DNA of 64,000 nucleotides. Origin: Symbiodinium natans. Lineage: Eukaryota; Sar; Dinophyceae; Suessiales; Symbiodiniaceae. The notes under the pieces were generated by a model. It ran no database searches and was not told the origin of the DNA. It worked only from the letters and a program-made list of their open reading frames with translations. The stretch is from assembly GCA_905221605.1 (NCBI GenBank), contig CAJNDS010002360.1:244001-308000 (forward strand), in the 5' to 3' direction. This document shows, piece after piece, positions 1-11,179 of this stretch. The position numbers and the translations under genes were made by a program. Within the stretch, counting starts at the first letter, position 1, and every line of letters starts with the position of its first letter.

Positions 1-123
1 CGAAACTACGAAAGCCAAGCTGGGAGAAGTTAGCGGAGTATCTTACTTAAGCGAGGCCTACAACCAGATAAATCTACAGAGCCTCAGGAGGCTTCACCAC
101 GACAGCAGCACTCCCTCATCACT

Positions 124-285
124 GGCGTGTCCAGCCCCAAAATGTTCTTGGAGTGCCTGACCCTAGAGTGTTTCTAGAGCGCTTATTCCCGGAGTCTTTT
201 TGAGGGCTTAATCCTAGAGTCTTAGAGTTTCTCTGGAGTGCGTAGTCTTAGAGTCTCCCTAGAGTGCCTAGCCTCAGAGTAGCAT
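124..285 (-). repeat. Diverged minisatellite, about five units
   Basis: Read on the minus strand, this stretch is a degenerate tandem array with a period of about 26-30 bp. Each unit has the form CACTC, a short purine-rich linker, then ACTCT, then a G-rich or AT-rich tail; cores such as GGCACTCTAGGGAGACTCT are visible. The units are strongly diverged. The same consensus makes up the longer plus-strand array at 52.3-52.7 kb, so the two loci appear to belong to one family. Confidence 0.6.
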
Positions 286-1503
286 GTTCGAAGTAGCTTC
301 GTCTCGAAGCATTCCATGTCCAGACGCCCCTTAAACGCTCGCAATTCAAACTGCTCATGAAGGCTGATAATGTTAAACATTCTTGTATCTGCATCGAATA
401 GCCAGGACGAGAGAGATTATATGTTTCTTTCTCAAGAGATCGGCTGCGCTCTAGATGTGTGAGCTATTCACTATTCGACGCCAGCGGGCTGCCAAACAAC
501 ATGTTCCCATCAAATCCTTTCCCTTCCATTCTCCCTTGCAGAGCAGCACAGGGATCTAGACCAAGACAGCTCGAAACCTTTCCACATGGGCATTCCTTTG
601 GCCCTGCTGCTGTCTTTGATCCCTCCATTTGGGGGCGGGACCTTATCTCAGCCAACACAGCACTCTGGCTCAGTGGTGCACTTTTGCCTCTTTTGGCTTA
701 TGGGTTCCCTTAGATAAACGAAACCAAAGACCGGAAGGGTGCTGTTGTTAGGGTTTAAGGTTTGAGGTTTAAGGTTTAAGCTCAAAGTTTAGGGTTTAGG
801 GTTTATGAGTTTAGTTGCTTACTTGCTTACTAGACTAAGGAACCCTACTCTGCCAGCCTAGCTTGGAAGAAGGGGACTATGTGTATCGCGCGTATCATAT
901 GACCCACTGCAGCTTCTATCAAAGTTCCCAACCGCTCAGCGGCTTGCTGTGCGCTGACGGCTTGCCCTGCCTCATGTACTCGAATCTAAGAAGGCCCCGA
1001 GAAGATTTTGTAGTTTCTCTTGCTGGGTTTAAGATGAACCTTAACACCTAAACCCTAAACCCTAAACTTTGAACTCTGAACCCTATACATTTTGCAGAGG
1101 GGTTTAAGGGCCATCCAAGGAATAATGAATCTTTTAGTCGCCACGACCTTGCTGCCGGGACTAACGTGGACGCGTATTCTGACACTAGGATGCCTAGTAG
1201 TACCCTTATTCACTTTTTTGGGAGTTTGAAATCCTAAACCTTAAACCCATGTTTTTTTCTCGATTAATTACTCTGCACCCTGGGAGGTCAGGAACGATGC
1301 CAACGGGTTTAGGGTTTGGAGTTCGAAGGTTTAAGGCTTCCGGGTTTGGTGTTTTGTTTAGGGTTTGAGTAGGCCCTAAACCCTAAACCCTAGACCCTAA
1401 ACCCTAAACCTTTGAGGGTTTCGGGTTTCGAGTGAACAGTCTTAGAATATAGGATCTCGCGCCGTGAATTCTTCTAGGGATTTTCAGGAACCTACTGAAC
1501 CCA

Positions 1504-3715
1504 GCACCGCAAAAGCATACATCTCCAACATCCTTGCACAAACTTACACATCTGTAATCTTAAACCTTAAATCCTAAACCCTAAACCCCAAACCGTATGA
1601 CAGATCAAGGGAGTCATAGTCGAACCCCTAGGGATGAACCCTAGGTCTCTGTAATGTACTCCTAACCCTAAACCCTAGACTCTGAACCCTAAACCCTAAA
1701 CCCTAAACCCCAAACTCTAATATTCCCTTGGAGGACTTTGAAGAAGGGTCCCCTAATCCAACTGTACAACCGTAGAGGTCCAAGCCATAGTCCCATGAAC
1801 ACACCCCGAAACTCTAATCCCTAAGTCCTAAACCCTAAACCCTAAACCCTCAACCCCAAACCCTAAACCCTTAAACAGAAAACCCTAAACCGCCCGAAGC
1901 TTCAACTCCTCCAAGCCGGAAGGAGAACCCTGTGAGCTGGAGCACTGCGCTCATGATGAGCTGCGCCATGGTGCTAGGTTTTGCAGGCTCCTTGAAAAGT
2001 TGGAGGAGTTTACGGTTTAGGGTTTAGGGTTTAGGATTTAGGGTTTAGGGCTTAGGGACGGTACGAAGGCTCCTACCTCTGCAGCCGGGCGTCATCGAAG
2101 CACACTCCATCGACTGCCGGCTTCCTTCTGTGCACCTGGCCTTTGGGTTTGGTTCATGCGGATGCAATTCAGGACGGGAGTGTGGGCTGAAGCATTTTTT
2201 TTTGGGCCGAGGGTGTAGGGTTTTTAGGGTTTATGGCGTTGGAGTTTAGGGTGTATACGGTTCAGGGTTTGTAGAGTTTTTTTGGGGTTTTCAGCGTTTA
2301 TAGGGTTGAGGGTTTAGGGTGTATACGGTTTAGGTTTTAGGTTTAGTGGATTTTAGCCAGAGTCTTGCGGCTAGATTAGCGGGGTGTGGGGGTCTTGGGG
2401 GTTGACGACGTTGGGTTCCTAAACCCTCAACGCGAAAGCCTAAACCCTGAACCCTAAACCCTAAACCCCAAACCTTAAACCCTCAACTAGGGCTTACAGG
2501 ATGTTTTGGGGACTTTCAGGACATGGAGACGATGACTACCAGCACGCTGGCGGCCAGCCTCCTAGTGAACGAAATCCTCCATCCCATCCACGACTCAGGG
2601 AAGGGAGGCACCGCAAAAGCAGACATCTCCAACATCCTTGCCCAAACTTACACATCTCTAACCTTAAACCCTAAACCCTAAACCCTAAACCCGAAACCTT
2701 AAACCCTAAACCTTAAACCCTATGACAGATGAAGAGAGTCATATTCGAACCCGTAAGGATGAACCCCTACGTCTTCTTAATGTACTCCTAACCTTAAACC
2801 CTAAACCCTAAACCCTAAACCCTAAACTCAAACCGTAATATTCCCTTAGAGGACTTTGAAGAAGGGTCCCATACTCAAACTGTACAACCGTAGGGGTCCA
2901 AGGCATAGTCCCATGAACACACCCCGAAACTCTAATCCCTAAGTCCTAAACCCTAAACCCTCAACCTTAAACCCTAAACCCTAAACTTTAAAACTTAAAA
3001 TGCCCGAAGCTTCAAATCCTCCAGGCCGGAAGGAGAACCCTGTGAGCTGGAGCACGGCGCTCATGATGAGCTGCGCCATGGTGCCAGGTTTTGCAGGCTC
3101 CTTGGGAAGTTGGAGTTTAGGGTTTAGGGTTTAGGGTTTAGGATTTAGGGTTTAGGGCTTAGGCACGGTGCGAAGGCTCCTACCTGTGCAGCCGGGCGTC
3201 ATCGAAGCACTCTCTGTCGACTGCCGGCTTCCTTCTGTGCACTTGGCTTTTGGGCTTGGTTCAGGCGGATGCAATTCAGGACGGGAATGTGGGCTGAAGC
3301 ATCTTTTTGGGCCGAGGGTGTAGGGTTTTTAGGGTTTATGAGGTTGAGGGTTAAGGGTGTATCCGGTTTAGGGTTTGTAAGTTTTTTTAGGGGGTTTTGA
3401 AGAATTTAGATGGGTTGAGGGTTTAGGGTGTATACGGTTTACGCTTTAGGGTTTAGTGGATTTTGGCCAGGGTCTTGCACCTTTGATTAGCGGGGTTTGG
3501 GGGTCTTGGGGGTTAACGACGTTGGGTTCCTAAACTTTAAACGCGAAAGCCTAAACCCTGAACCCTAAACCTTAAACCTACCTTAAACCCTCAACTAGGG
3601 CGTATAGGGTGTTTTGGATACTTTCAGGACATGGAGACGATGATTGTCAGCACGCTGGCGGCCAGCCTCCTAGTGAAAGAAATCCTCCATCCCATCCAGG
3701 ACTCAGGGAAGGAGG
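1504..3715 (+). repeat. Tandem duplication of a 1.1-kb unit
   Basis: The segment 1504-2607 is repeated directly as 2608-3715, with a few percent divergence and small indels concentrated in the telomere-like parts. Each copy alternates telomere-like runs with GC-richer islands, for example around 1898-1990 and 3003-3105 (CCCGAAGCTTCAA onward), 2055-2180 and 3165-3290, and 2515-2600 and 3620-3715. The last island has an open frame rich in ordinary residues (DMETM…STLAASLLV, then EILHPI). At the junction of the two copies that frame runs on without a stop into the next unit (TAKADISNILAQTY). The islands may be old coding pieces, but substitutions between copies do not clearly favour one frame. 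Confidence 0.8.
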
Positions 3716-3922
3716 AGTTTTGGGTTTGGAGTTTAGATTTAGGGTTTAGGGTTTAGGGTTGAGGTTTAGAGTTTAGGGTTTAGGGTCTAGGGTTTAAGGT
3801 TTAGGATTTAGAGTTGAGAGTTTAGGGTTCGCTGCATCCTAAGAACTACCCTAAGTCTTCGCCTCTATAGATTTCCTGTATGAGGCCCCTCCCCTCCGAG
3901 CCAGGACGTTTGGCTGATTCTA

Positions 3923-4139
3923 CTATCCGTCCAGCGACTCTCTTGTCTGCAGAAATCTGCCGGGCATGAGTTCATTCCGCGTGTGAAGCAGCTTCTTGGC
4001 TCTCCTCTGGATGGCTCTCAGGACTTTATCCTTTTGCGGTGTTAAGGTAGAAGCTACAATGAGGAGCCTTAAAAGTGCAACATTGTAAAGGGCTGCGAAG
4101 TCATCCAAGGCTGTTTCGAGTAGTTGGCGCGGTCTACAT
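3923..4139 (-). CDS. Terminal exon of an unknown minus-strand gene
   Basis: An open frame of 71 residues ends in TAG and begins directly after a good 3' splice site (GCCCACAG). The reading starts in phase 1 (one base, then TGT). The protein has a helical, leucine-rich first half (ALYNVALLRLLIVAS) and a strongly basic second half (AIQRRAKKLLHTRNEL). It sits alone between telomere-like repeats and I do not recognise a family. It could be the 3' exon of a broken or duplicated gene. The amino-acid composition and the splice-site fit argue against chance, but no upstream exon was identified. Confidence 0.45.
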
Positions 4140-4789
4140 CTGTGGGCAGGCCGACAAAAGGTCAGAACTCAAAATATTTATTAAGCTCTGAGCCTTAAAC
4201 GTTAAACCATAAACTCTCAACCCAGACATTAAACCCTAAACCCTAAACCCTAAACCTTAAACATGAAACCTTAAACCCTAAACCTGAAACCTTAAACCCT
4301 AAACTCTAAGCCTTTGACCGAAATCTTTTAAGGGCCAGCTCAGTAAAGTGGAAAAAGCTGTCGAGTCGATCGACAGCGTTTACGGTTTAAGGTTTAGAGT
4401 TTAAGGGTCAGTCCACGAAGGACACTTTCAAATATTTCTTCTTTGCGTTGGGGTTTAGAGGATCATAACTCATAATATTTTTTAAATTCTAAACATTAAA
4501 CCTTAAAACCTAAACCTTAAACCCTCAACTGTAAACCTTCAGCCGCGAGCTCCCGGCACCTTCGAAATTAGCCTCGGTGAATGTCCTCGGTTTAGGGTTA
4601 GGAGTTAGAGTTCAAGGGATATTGTGTAGGGTTTAGGGCTTAGGGTTACAAGAAGCCAGGTATATGCGTCTCGTAGCCTTTTTCTTTGGCTGAGATAAAG
4701 TAGTTTATTGACAGCGCCATGTCTTCTTCACCACAGGCCAGTACCGTGGTTCAAACTTTACTGTGATAATGTATATAATGGCCTTTGAG

Positions 4790-5984
4790 GTCGTGTTGCC
4801 GCCTCCATGGCGGATCGAAGAAAAGCAAAGAGAGGCCTTCTGTTTGTGTTTAGTTTTTTTTAATGACCGTGATATGTTTTGTTGAATTTGACAGGCTCTG
4901 CGGGCTATGGAGCGTTCCCTGAAGGACGCGTCACTAAAGTTTAAAATTAGTATATATTTTTAAAAATATGTTTAGTCAGGAAGATGGAACAAGTCGCCTT
5001 CCAGCCGCTTTTAGAGTCTGCCGCCAAGTCTACTCATGAAGTTTGAATTATATGCCCTTTATTTAATTATATTTAATTATTAAATATTCGTTTGCTTAAA
5101 ACACATAGTAGTATGTGCATGCTGAGGCAACCAATCGATGGCACAAGCAGTGCGTGCGAGCCTCATTCGTCTTTAGATTTGTCGTTGAAGCTTGAGCAAC
5201 TAAACATGTCATGCTTGAGTCACCAATGCGTGTTTTTGAACTATAATCCTTAACATCTGGCCTGATTTTTTTTGTGCGAGTTTTAAAAAGAAATAATATT
5301 TATATATACTATGCGCAAACACTGCAGGCGCGACGTCCGGCTCCGTACTGGCAGGTGGCCTGGAAAACAGTATGTATAAATACTAAAATATAAATTCCAA
5401 AGCAAAATCGTTAATTCATGATGCAGGCCAAGCATTATCAGCCCGCCACATCCTTAGCTTCTTTATGTCTTCAGCAAAGTCATATAATTTTAATAAAAAA
5501 CAACTGCAGGTGAAGAGCATCAGCGATGAAGACCGCCAGTTGCTGAGGCAGTGGTTCGAGGACAGCAAAATTATACAAGAATACAACACTAAATAATACT
5601 TGTATTACGTTTCATTTTGCCATTCAGGAGAAAAAAGACAATCAAGAACGAGAAGAGGCCCGCAACTGTATATTTATAAAATATAAAAAACCAAGCCAAC
5701 TAAGGCGTATCAGAGAGACGGCCAGAAGTACGTCCGCACAGCCTCCGGAACGGCCACTGGCTTATTATCTTATGTTGCGTTTATAAATTTTATTCATGTA
5801 TGTTCAAGGTCTGGGCTGTCGAGAGCGACAGTGAGGAGACGTCTGGCTTTACCATTTCACGTCACTGTATTTTTTTTTTTTAATTTGTGTGTGTGAGGAT
5901 GAAGTGGAGAAGCGCAATGGGCCCGTGCGGGCCCTGTTTGTGTCTTACACTAAGCGTAGTCTTGAAGCTATTTTTATTTTCTAA
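4790..5984 (+). CDS. Eleven-exon gene with AT-rich introns, product unknown
   Basis: Phase-consistent exons: 4790-4841, 4895-4938, 4980-5040, 5127-5168, 5328-5369, 5427-about 5476 (3' end unsure), 5510-5560, 5628-5667, 5705-5759, 5809-5860, 5898-5984 (stop TAA). Exons are GC-richer (14-29 codons) and the introns are very AT-rich. All introns end in AG. Donors are mostly weak GT sites (GTTTGT, GTTTAA, GTATGT, GTATAT); one reads GACAGC and one GCTTAT. The encoded protein is basic and helical, with pieces such as RSLKDASLKKMEQVAF, ISDEDRQLLRQWFEEKKD and GPVRALFVSYTKRSLEAIF. No family recognised. The 5' end is not found; a possible earlier exon is 4737-4762. The gene sits inside the repeat block, and its introns differ in composition from those at 12-52 kb. 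Confidence 0.6.
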
Positions 5985-6534
5985 GCATTATTGATTATCT
6001 TGTTAAGAATTCTATCTAAAACGAAAGGATTAATCGAATATGATGAGGGACTCGACAAGGCCGATGTCTCGGGACAGACACGGGGTTTGGATTCCCTGTG
6101 ACAACCATGAGCCATAAGCGTTAAACCCTAAACCCTAAACCCTAGACTTGAAACCCTAAAGCCAAGGTTAAGTTTATGTCATTTCCGCATTCCTGTAGTA
6201 ACTTATGAACCCAAACCTAGACCACAAACATTACATTCGAAAAAAGCTTCTTTAAATCAAGCCGATGTCTTGTATTATGGCAGCCCTACACTCGAAAGCT
6301 TAAAGTCTCGACCCTCAATCCGAAACTCTTATTGTGAGTGTATGGCCAGAACCCAGCAAAGGTGTTGAAATAAAAACCCATATGAAGTCCTTCGGGAATC
6401 GAGCATGTAGAACTAGTTAAGGTTTAGGTTCAGATTTAAATGTTAGAGGTTTAAACTTTTAAAACCGATTAATCAAACCGTAAACATCAAACCATAAATC
6501 GCGGACCTCCAATTTGTGTTACCATAAACCCAGT

Positions 6535-8546
6535 GCAACCGTTCACCAGGGCGAAATCGAGGGCTTGGAGGAAGGCCTAGAAGAAGAGGAGGAGGCGCGC
6601 GGCCCGTACAGTGCGATGAGTTTTCAGGGCTTAGATATAAAGTAGTTCTTTGAACTGTCAAGCTAATAGACAGGGGTCTAAGAGTTCGGAGCTTTAGGCT
6701 TTTTCAGGATCTCGAGGGCTTTTTGTTGCCTCAGTGTTCCGTTTTGAGGAGGGGCTTTCTAGAAAGATTTGAAATGTGTCGCCTTAAACTGCAAGCTTCA
6801 AACACGGAACCCTCTTCGTTACACTTCAAACCGTAAACTCTTAACTTTCAACCATAAGCCTTAAACATCAAACCATAAACCATAAACGCCACACCTTTAA
6901 TATAAACCCAGTGAAACCATTCACCAGGTCGAAGTCGAGAACTTGAAGGAAGGGCTGGAAGGAGATGAAAACGAGGCGCGCGGCCCGCGCAGTGACTCGA
7001 GCATGTAAAGCTATTCAACGTGTAGGTTCAGACTCAGATGTTAGAGGTTTAAACTTATAAAACAAATTAATTAAACCGTAAACCTTAAATATCAAACCAT
7101 AAACCGTAGACGCTAGACCCTTAACCCTAAACCCAATGAAACGTCCACCAGGGCCAAGACGGTGGCTTGATGGAAGAGCTGGAAGCAGAGGAAGAGGCGC
7201 GCTGCCTGTGCCCTAAACCATAAATCCTAAACCCTAAACCTTAAACCCTAAACCTTAAACCCTAAACTTTAAACCCTAAACTTTAAACCTTAAACCCTAA
7301 ACCCTAGACCTTAAACACTGAACGTGAATCTTAAACTTTAAAAGCCATAAAACCTGAAGGAAATCGCCTCCTTATTTTTTTGAAGCCAAGAAACCCTGAA
7401 AGCGTTAATTTTGCCGAGCGCCTAAAACAAAAAGGCTGACGACCTCGACTTCCGCAAGTACATTGTTAGAAAAGCATTTCTGTAGTAAATTATGTACTAA
7501 AACCTGAACCACAACCATTACATTTGAAAAAGCTTCTTTAAATCAAGCCGATGTCTTGTATTATGGCAGCCCTACACTCGAAAGCTTAAACTCTCACCGT
7601 AAAACTCTTAACTTTCAATCGTAAACCTTACACATCAAACCATAAACAGTAAACGCTACACCCTTAATCTAGACCCAGTGAAACCATTCACCAGGTCGAA
7701 GTCGAGGACTTGAAGCAAGAGCTGGAAGGAGATGAAAGCGAGGCGCGCGGCCCGCGCAGTGAATCGAGCACGTAAAACTATTTAACGTTTAGGCTCAGAC
7801 CCAGATGTTAGAGGTTTAAACTTATAAAACAGATTAATTAAACCGTAAACTTTAAATATCCAACCATAAACCGTAGACGCTAGACCCTTAATCCTAAACC
7901 CAATGAAACCGTCCACCAGGGCCAAGACGACGGCTTGATGGAAGGGCTAGAAGCAGAGGAAGAGGCCCGCGGCCCGTGCCCTAAACATTAAACCCTAGAC
8001 CTTAAACTCTGAACCCTACACCTGAAACCTTAAACACTACACTCTAAACCTAAATCTTAAACCCTTAACCCTAAACCCTAAACCCTAAACCCTTAATCTT
8101 AAACCATAAACTCTAAACCCTAAACTCTAAACCCTAGACCTTAAACCCCGAACCTAAATCTTAGATTATAAGAGTCATAAAACCTGAAGGCAATCGCCTC
8201 GTTATTTATGACAGCCAAGGAACCCTAAAAGCGTTAATTTTGCTGAGCGCCTAAAAAAAAAAGGCTGACGACCTCGACTTCCGCAAGTAAATTTTTTAAA
8301 AAGCATTCCTCTAGTAACCTATGTATTAAAACCTAGATCACAAACATTACATTTGAAAAAGCTTCTTGAAATCAAGCCGATGTCTTGTATTATGGCAGCC
8401 CTACACTCGAAAGCTTAAACTCTCGACTCTCAATCCTAAACCGCTAAACCCTTAATCCTAAACCCAATGAAACCGTCCACCAGGGCCAAGACGATGGCTT
8501 GATAGAAGGGCTGGAAGCGGCGCGCGGCCCGTTCCCTAAACCTTAA
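6535..8546 (+). repeat. Six copies of a peptide-coding module in a 767-bp higher-order repeat
   Basis: Copies: 6535-6645, 6913-7008, 7138-7223, 7680-7775, 7905-7991 and 8469-8546. In one frame each reads [ET]-[TV/TI]-H-Q, an acidic stretch (for example LEGDENEARGP or LEAEEEARGP), then a stop. The motif HQ…L…E-L-E…EARGP is kept in all six although the third copy has lost one base in its first codons. Copies 2 and 4, and copies 3 and 5, are each 767 bp apart, which gives the larger unit. Between modules lie telomere-like runs and a second conserved block (7350-7590, 8170-8410, part at 6165-6300 with ATGTCTTGTATTATGG). The acidic frame is conserved more than the flanks, which suggests descent from a coding exon; whether any copy is expressed is unknown. 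Confidence 0.65.
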
Positions 8547-8677
8547 ACCCTACACCCTAAACTTTAAACCCTAAACCTTAAACCCTGAACTTACATCTTA
8601 AACTATAAGAGTTAAAAAACCTGAAAAAATCGTATCCTTGTTTCTCAAAGCCAAGAAGCCCTTCACACTTTAGGTTA

Positions 8678-8842
8678 ATCAATGGCGCGATTCCGAGCTA
8701 CGCCGTGAATGGCTTGGAGAAGATGTGGAGTGAGCGTTTCACATAACAGATCGAGCAGATGATTTATGCTGCCGAGACTCGCAGCATGTCAGTTTTCCAA
8801 GCACAGCTCTGAGCAAAGAAGCTGGAACGCATTTGTTATTAG
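8678..8842 (+). pseudogene. Coding-like relic with in-frame stops
   Basis: One frame gives 55 codons with protein-like composition (AIPSYAVNGLEKMWSERF, IEQMIYAAETRSMSVFQAQL, AKKLERICY) interrupted by TAA and TGA and ended by TAG. The unusually ordinary composition next to telomere-like repeats suggests a decayed exon. No family recognised. A shorter similar island (GHAEMYEQLRARA, then a stop) lies near 9013-9055. Both could still be chance. Confidence 0.3.
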
Positions 8843-9589
8843 GATCAGGACCTTCAGGGTTACGGTTTATATATAAGAGCTTAAGGTGTTAGAGTTCAGG
8901 CTCAAAGTCTTTCAAGGTAAATGGTTAAATGTTTCAACTTTGGATTCAGAGCTAAGAATTTAAAGTTGAGGGTGTAAGGCTTAAAATCTAAGGAGTAAAA
9001 ATTGATGAGGAATGTTGGACATGCGGAGATGTATGAGCAGCTGCGAGCTCGAGCTTAGTCTCTTTATCTTTATCTTCATCTACGCGAAGCGTTTGTTTAG
9101 TAAAGTAAGGCCCCTGTGGGTTTAAGGTTTAGAGCTTAGAGTTCAAGGTTTAGGGTTTAAAGTTTGTCGTTTAGAGTGTATGGCTTACGGTTTAGTGAAC
9201 AAGGTCTTTTTGGAACCCTAACTGGCCAGGTGCAGATGAGTAGCGACTTAAACCGAATCCTTAACCACAAACCCTAAACCTCTACCAAAAGCTTAAACTC
9301 GAAATCCTAAAACCTAAACCCTACACCCTAGACCATAAACCTTAAAGCCTAAACCTTAAACCTAAACCCTAAACCCTAAACCTTAAAGGTTAAAACGTCA
9401 ACCGTGCAGTTCGTTTTTGCAATGTACAGTTTGCCCGAAGCATGAGCTCAGACAGACAGGTGGAGACATGCGATGGACGCGTTCGTTTAATAGCATATAT
9501 ATTATTATATTTATGGATTTGGCTTTGTTTGTTTAAAGGGCTCTGTAAAAACTAAGCCAAAAGAACCCTAAAGGTCTCAGGCTCATATA

Positions 9590-9645
9590 TATATATATGT
9601 ATGTATATGCACGTGCGTGTGTGTGTGTGTGCGTGTATGTGTGCT
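9590..9645 (+). repeat. AT and TG dinucleotide repeat
   Basis: A short (AT)n run at about 9585-9598 is followed by an alternating TG/CG tract to about 9645. This is simple sequence with no coding meaning; open frames through it give CVCVCV-type peptides. Confidence 0.8.
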
Positions 9646-9749
9646 CTATTTATGTGCGCTCAGATACATCTACACTCCCCGTATATGACAGACACTTCTC
9701 TGAATGCTGGAAAAAGCGAGTAAAGCCCAAAACCGACGATTCCTGGAGG

Positions 9750-10140
9750 GATGGCGATCTCTCCGGGTCAGCAGCCCCAAAACCCAAACAAAAATGTCAG
9801 AAACCGTTTCGGGTATTGTGGTCCTTTTGTTTTTTGTTCGTTCTGTGTTTTGGTTCGCTTGTTGCCATTTTCCTCGAGTTGTTTTTTGCATCTTTCTGGT
9901 TTCGCGTGGTTTGCCTCCGGAAATTCAACCAAAAACGTGAGGAAAAATGAAAAACAGGGTTTGCCAGCAGCCCGAAAGCCAAAAACCGAAACTCAAATCC
10001 AGGGAGAATCTCAGCTTTTGTTGCTGTTTTTCTTTTTTGCACTCGAGATGTTCTTGCAGTGTTTTGGGGCTCAGGTGGTTCTCCCTCGGGAATTCCAACC
10101 AAAACCAAAAACAAACCAAGCAAAAATGAAAATCAAAAAC
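9750..10140 (+). repeat. Three diverged tandem units of about 160 bp
   Basis: The landmark CTCCGGGTCAGCAGCC…CAAAAATG near 9758 recurs as CTCCGGAAATTCAACC…AAAAATG near 9915 and CTCGGGAATTCCAACC…AAAAATG near 10085, each followed or preceded by a T-rich tract and a CTCGAG element (9873, 10041). Units are heavily diverged. One strand is A-rich and the other T-rich in alternating blocks, so open frames exist in several phases on both strands; none stands out as a gene. Confidence 0.5.
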
Positions 10141-10537
10141 AAAATAAAGAAGAACTAGTTCGGAGGCATCGCTTGAAGTTTGGACTTTTGGGTTTCGGGA
10201 CCCCTGCTGAGCAGACAGCTGCCATTACTGAACAAGCAAAACCACTATCTCGACCCGAAATAGTTTCGCACAGTTTTGCAGCCCCTGCTTTCACCCCTTT
10301 CCCCAACAAGCACATCCAGTGTTCAGAGGCGTAGGAAAAGTCGCCATTTAGGCGTGAAATTTAGAGGTTGGGGCTGATGTACCGTTTTACTCATGTGTTT
10401 CAAGGCCATGGAGATCTGAGATCAGTTGACTTGAGATTTGCACTTGAGACAAACCGACTGGAAAACCGTGTTAGTAATTGAACTAGCTGACCTCCAATGT
10501 GAGGCTATTTACAGTTTGAACTTGGGGTGAACTCGCA

Positions 10538-10667
10538 AGATCAAATTTAAAATTCTGTAAGTTTTATTCATGAAACAAATTAAAATATTGTGAAGGTGGA
10601 CGAGATCAAATTTAAAATTCTGTAAGTTTTATTCATGAAACAAATTAAAATATTGTGAAGGTGGACG
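10538..10667 (+). repeat. Perfect 65-bp tandem duplication
   Basis: The 65 bases from 10538 to 10602 (AGATCAAATTTAAAATTCTG onward) are repeated exactly at 10603-10667. Perfect identity points to a recent event. The AT-rich unit ends in GTGGACGAG, and an open frame of 106 codons runs from about 10655 to 10975 beyond it; I see no recognisable domain in that frame. Confidence 0.9.
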
Positions 10668-11179
10668 AGGCCAGTCGCTATGGAAAAGCGACTGCTAAGT
10701 ATGTATTTCGAATACATGGTTTCAAATCATGCAAATCAAAAGCTCATCAACTGTTAACTCCGTTTGATGATGGCAATCAGGCTGCTTTTTGGAATTATGT
10801 GCTAGCTGTAGGCATTTGCACCAGCATTCAACAAATGGCCCTGCTTTTAACCCAACACGTTATCTCCGTCATTTGCATGTACAGCACTTACACAACCCTC
10901 CCCCGCCCAAGGCAAAAAAATGCGGATAATCTATCTAATTTGAACCACAGATTGGACGCCAGCTATGTCCCTTGAAGAAAACAAATGCTATTTTGAACAT
11001 ACCCAGGAATGTTGCAGAGCATGAAGGACTGCTGCTGGGACAACCGATGACCAATTGAGCTTGGTGCTCGACGACATATGTTTATCGTTGCTATCGTGTT
11101 TCAATGAATATACCTAGCCCTATAAAAAGTTCCTGGCCCGGATATAGTAGTTATTCAAGAAGAATAACTTAGGGCTGCA

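Larger units (their letters stand above)
735..9400. repeat. Region rich in interstitial telomere-like repeats
   Basis: Short runs of TTTAGGG, or CCCTAAA on the other strand, with many one-base variants (TTAAGG, CTTAAAC) recur throughout. Good examples lie near 780-810, 1375-1410, 1680-1715, 1825-1870, 2010-2050, 2655-2700, 2790-2830, 3115-3165, 3730-3800, 4220-4320, 6120-6150, 7205-7320, 8055-8160 and 9355-9390. Orientation switches repeatedly, and the runs flank non-telomeric islands that are themselves duplicated. This is an interstitial or subtelomeric mosaic, not a chromosome end. Algae and plants use TTTAGGG as telomere repeat, and dinoflagellate genomes are known to carry many internal copies. 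Confidence 0.85.
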
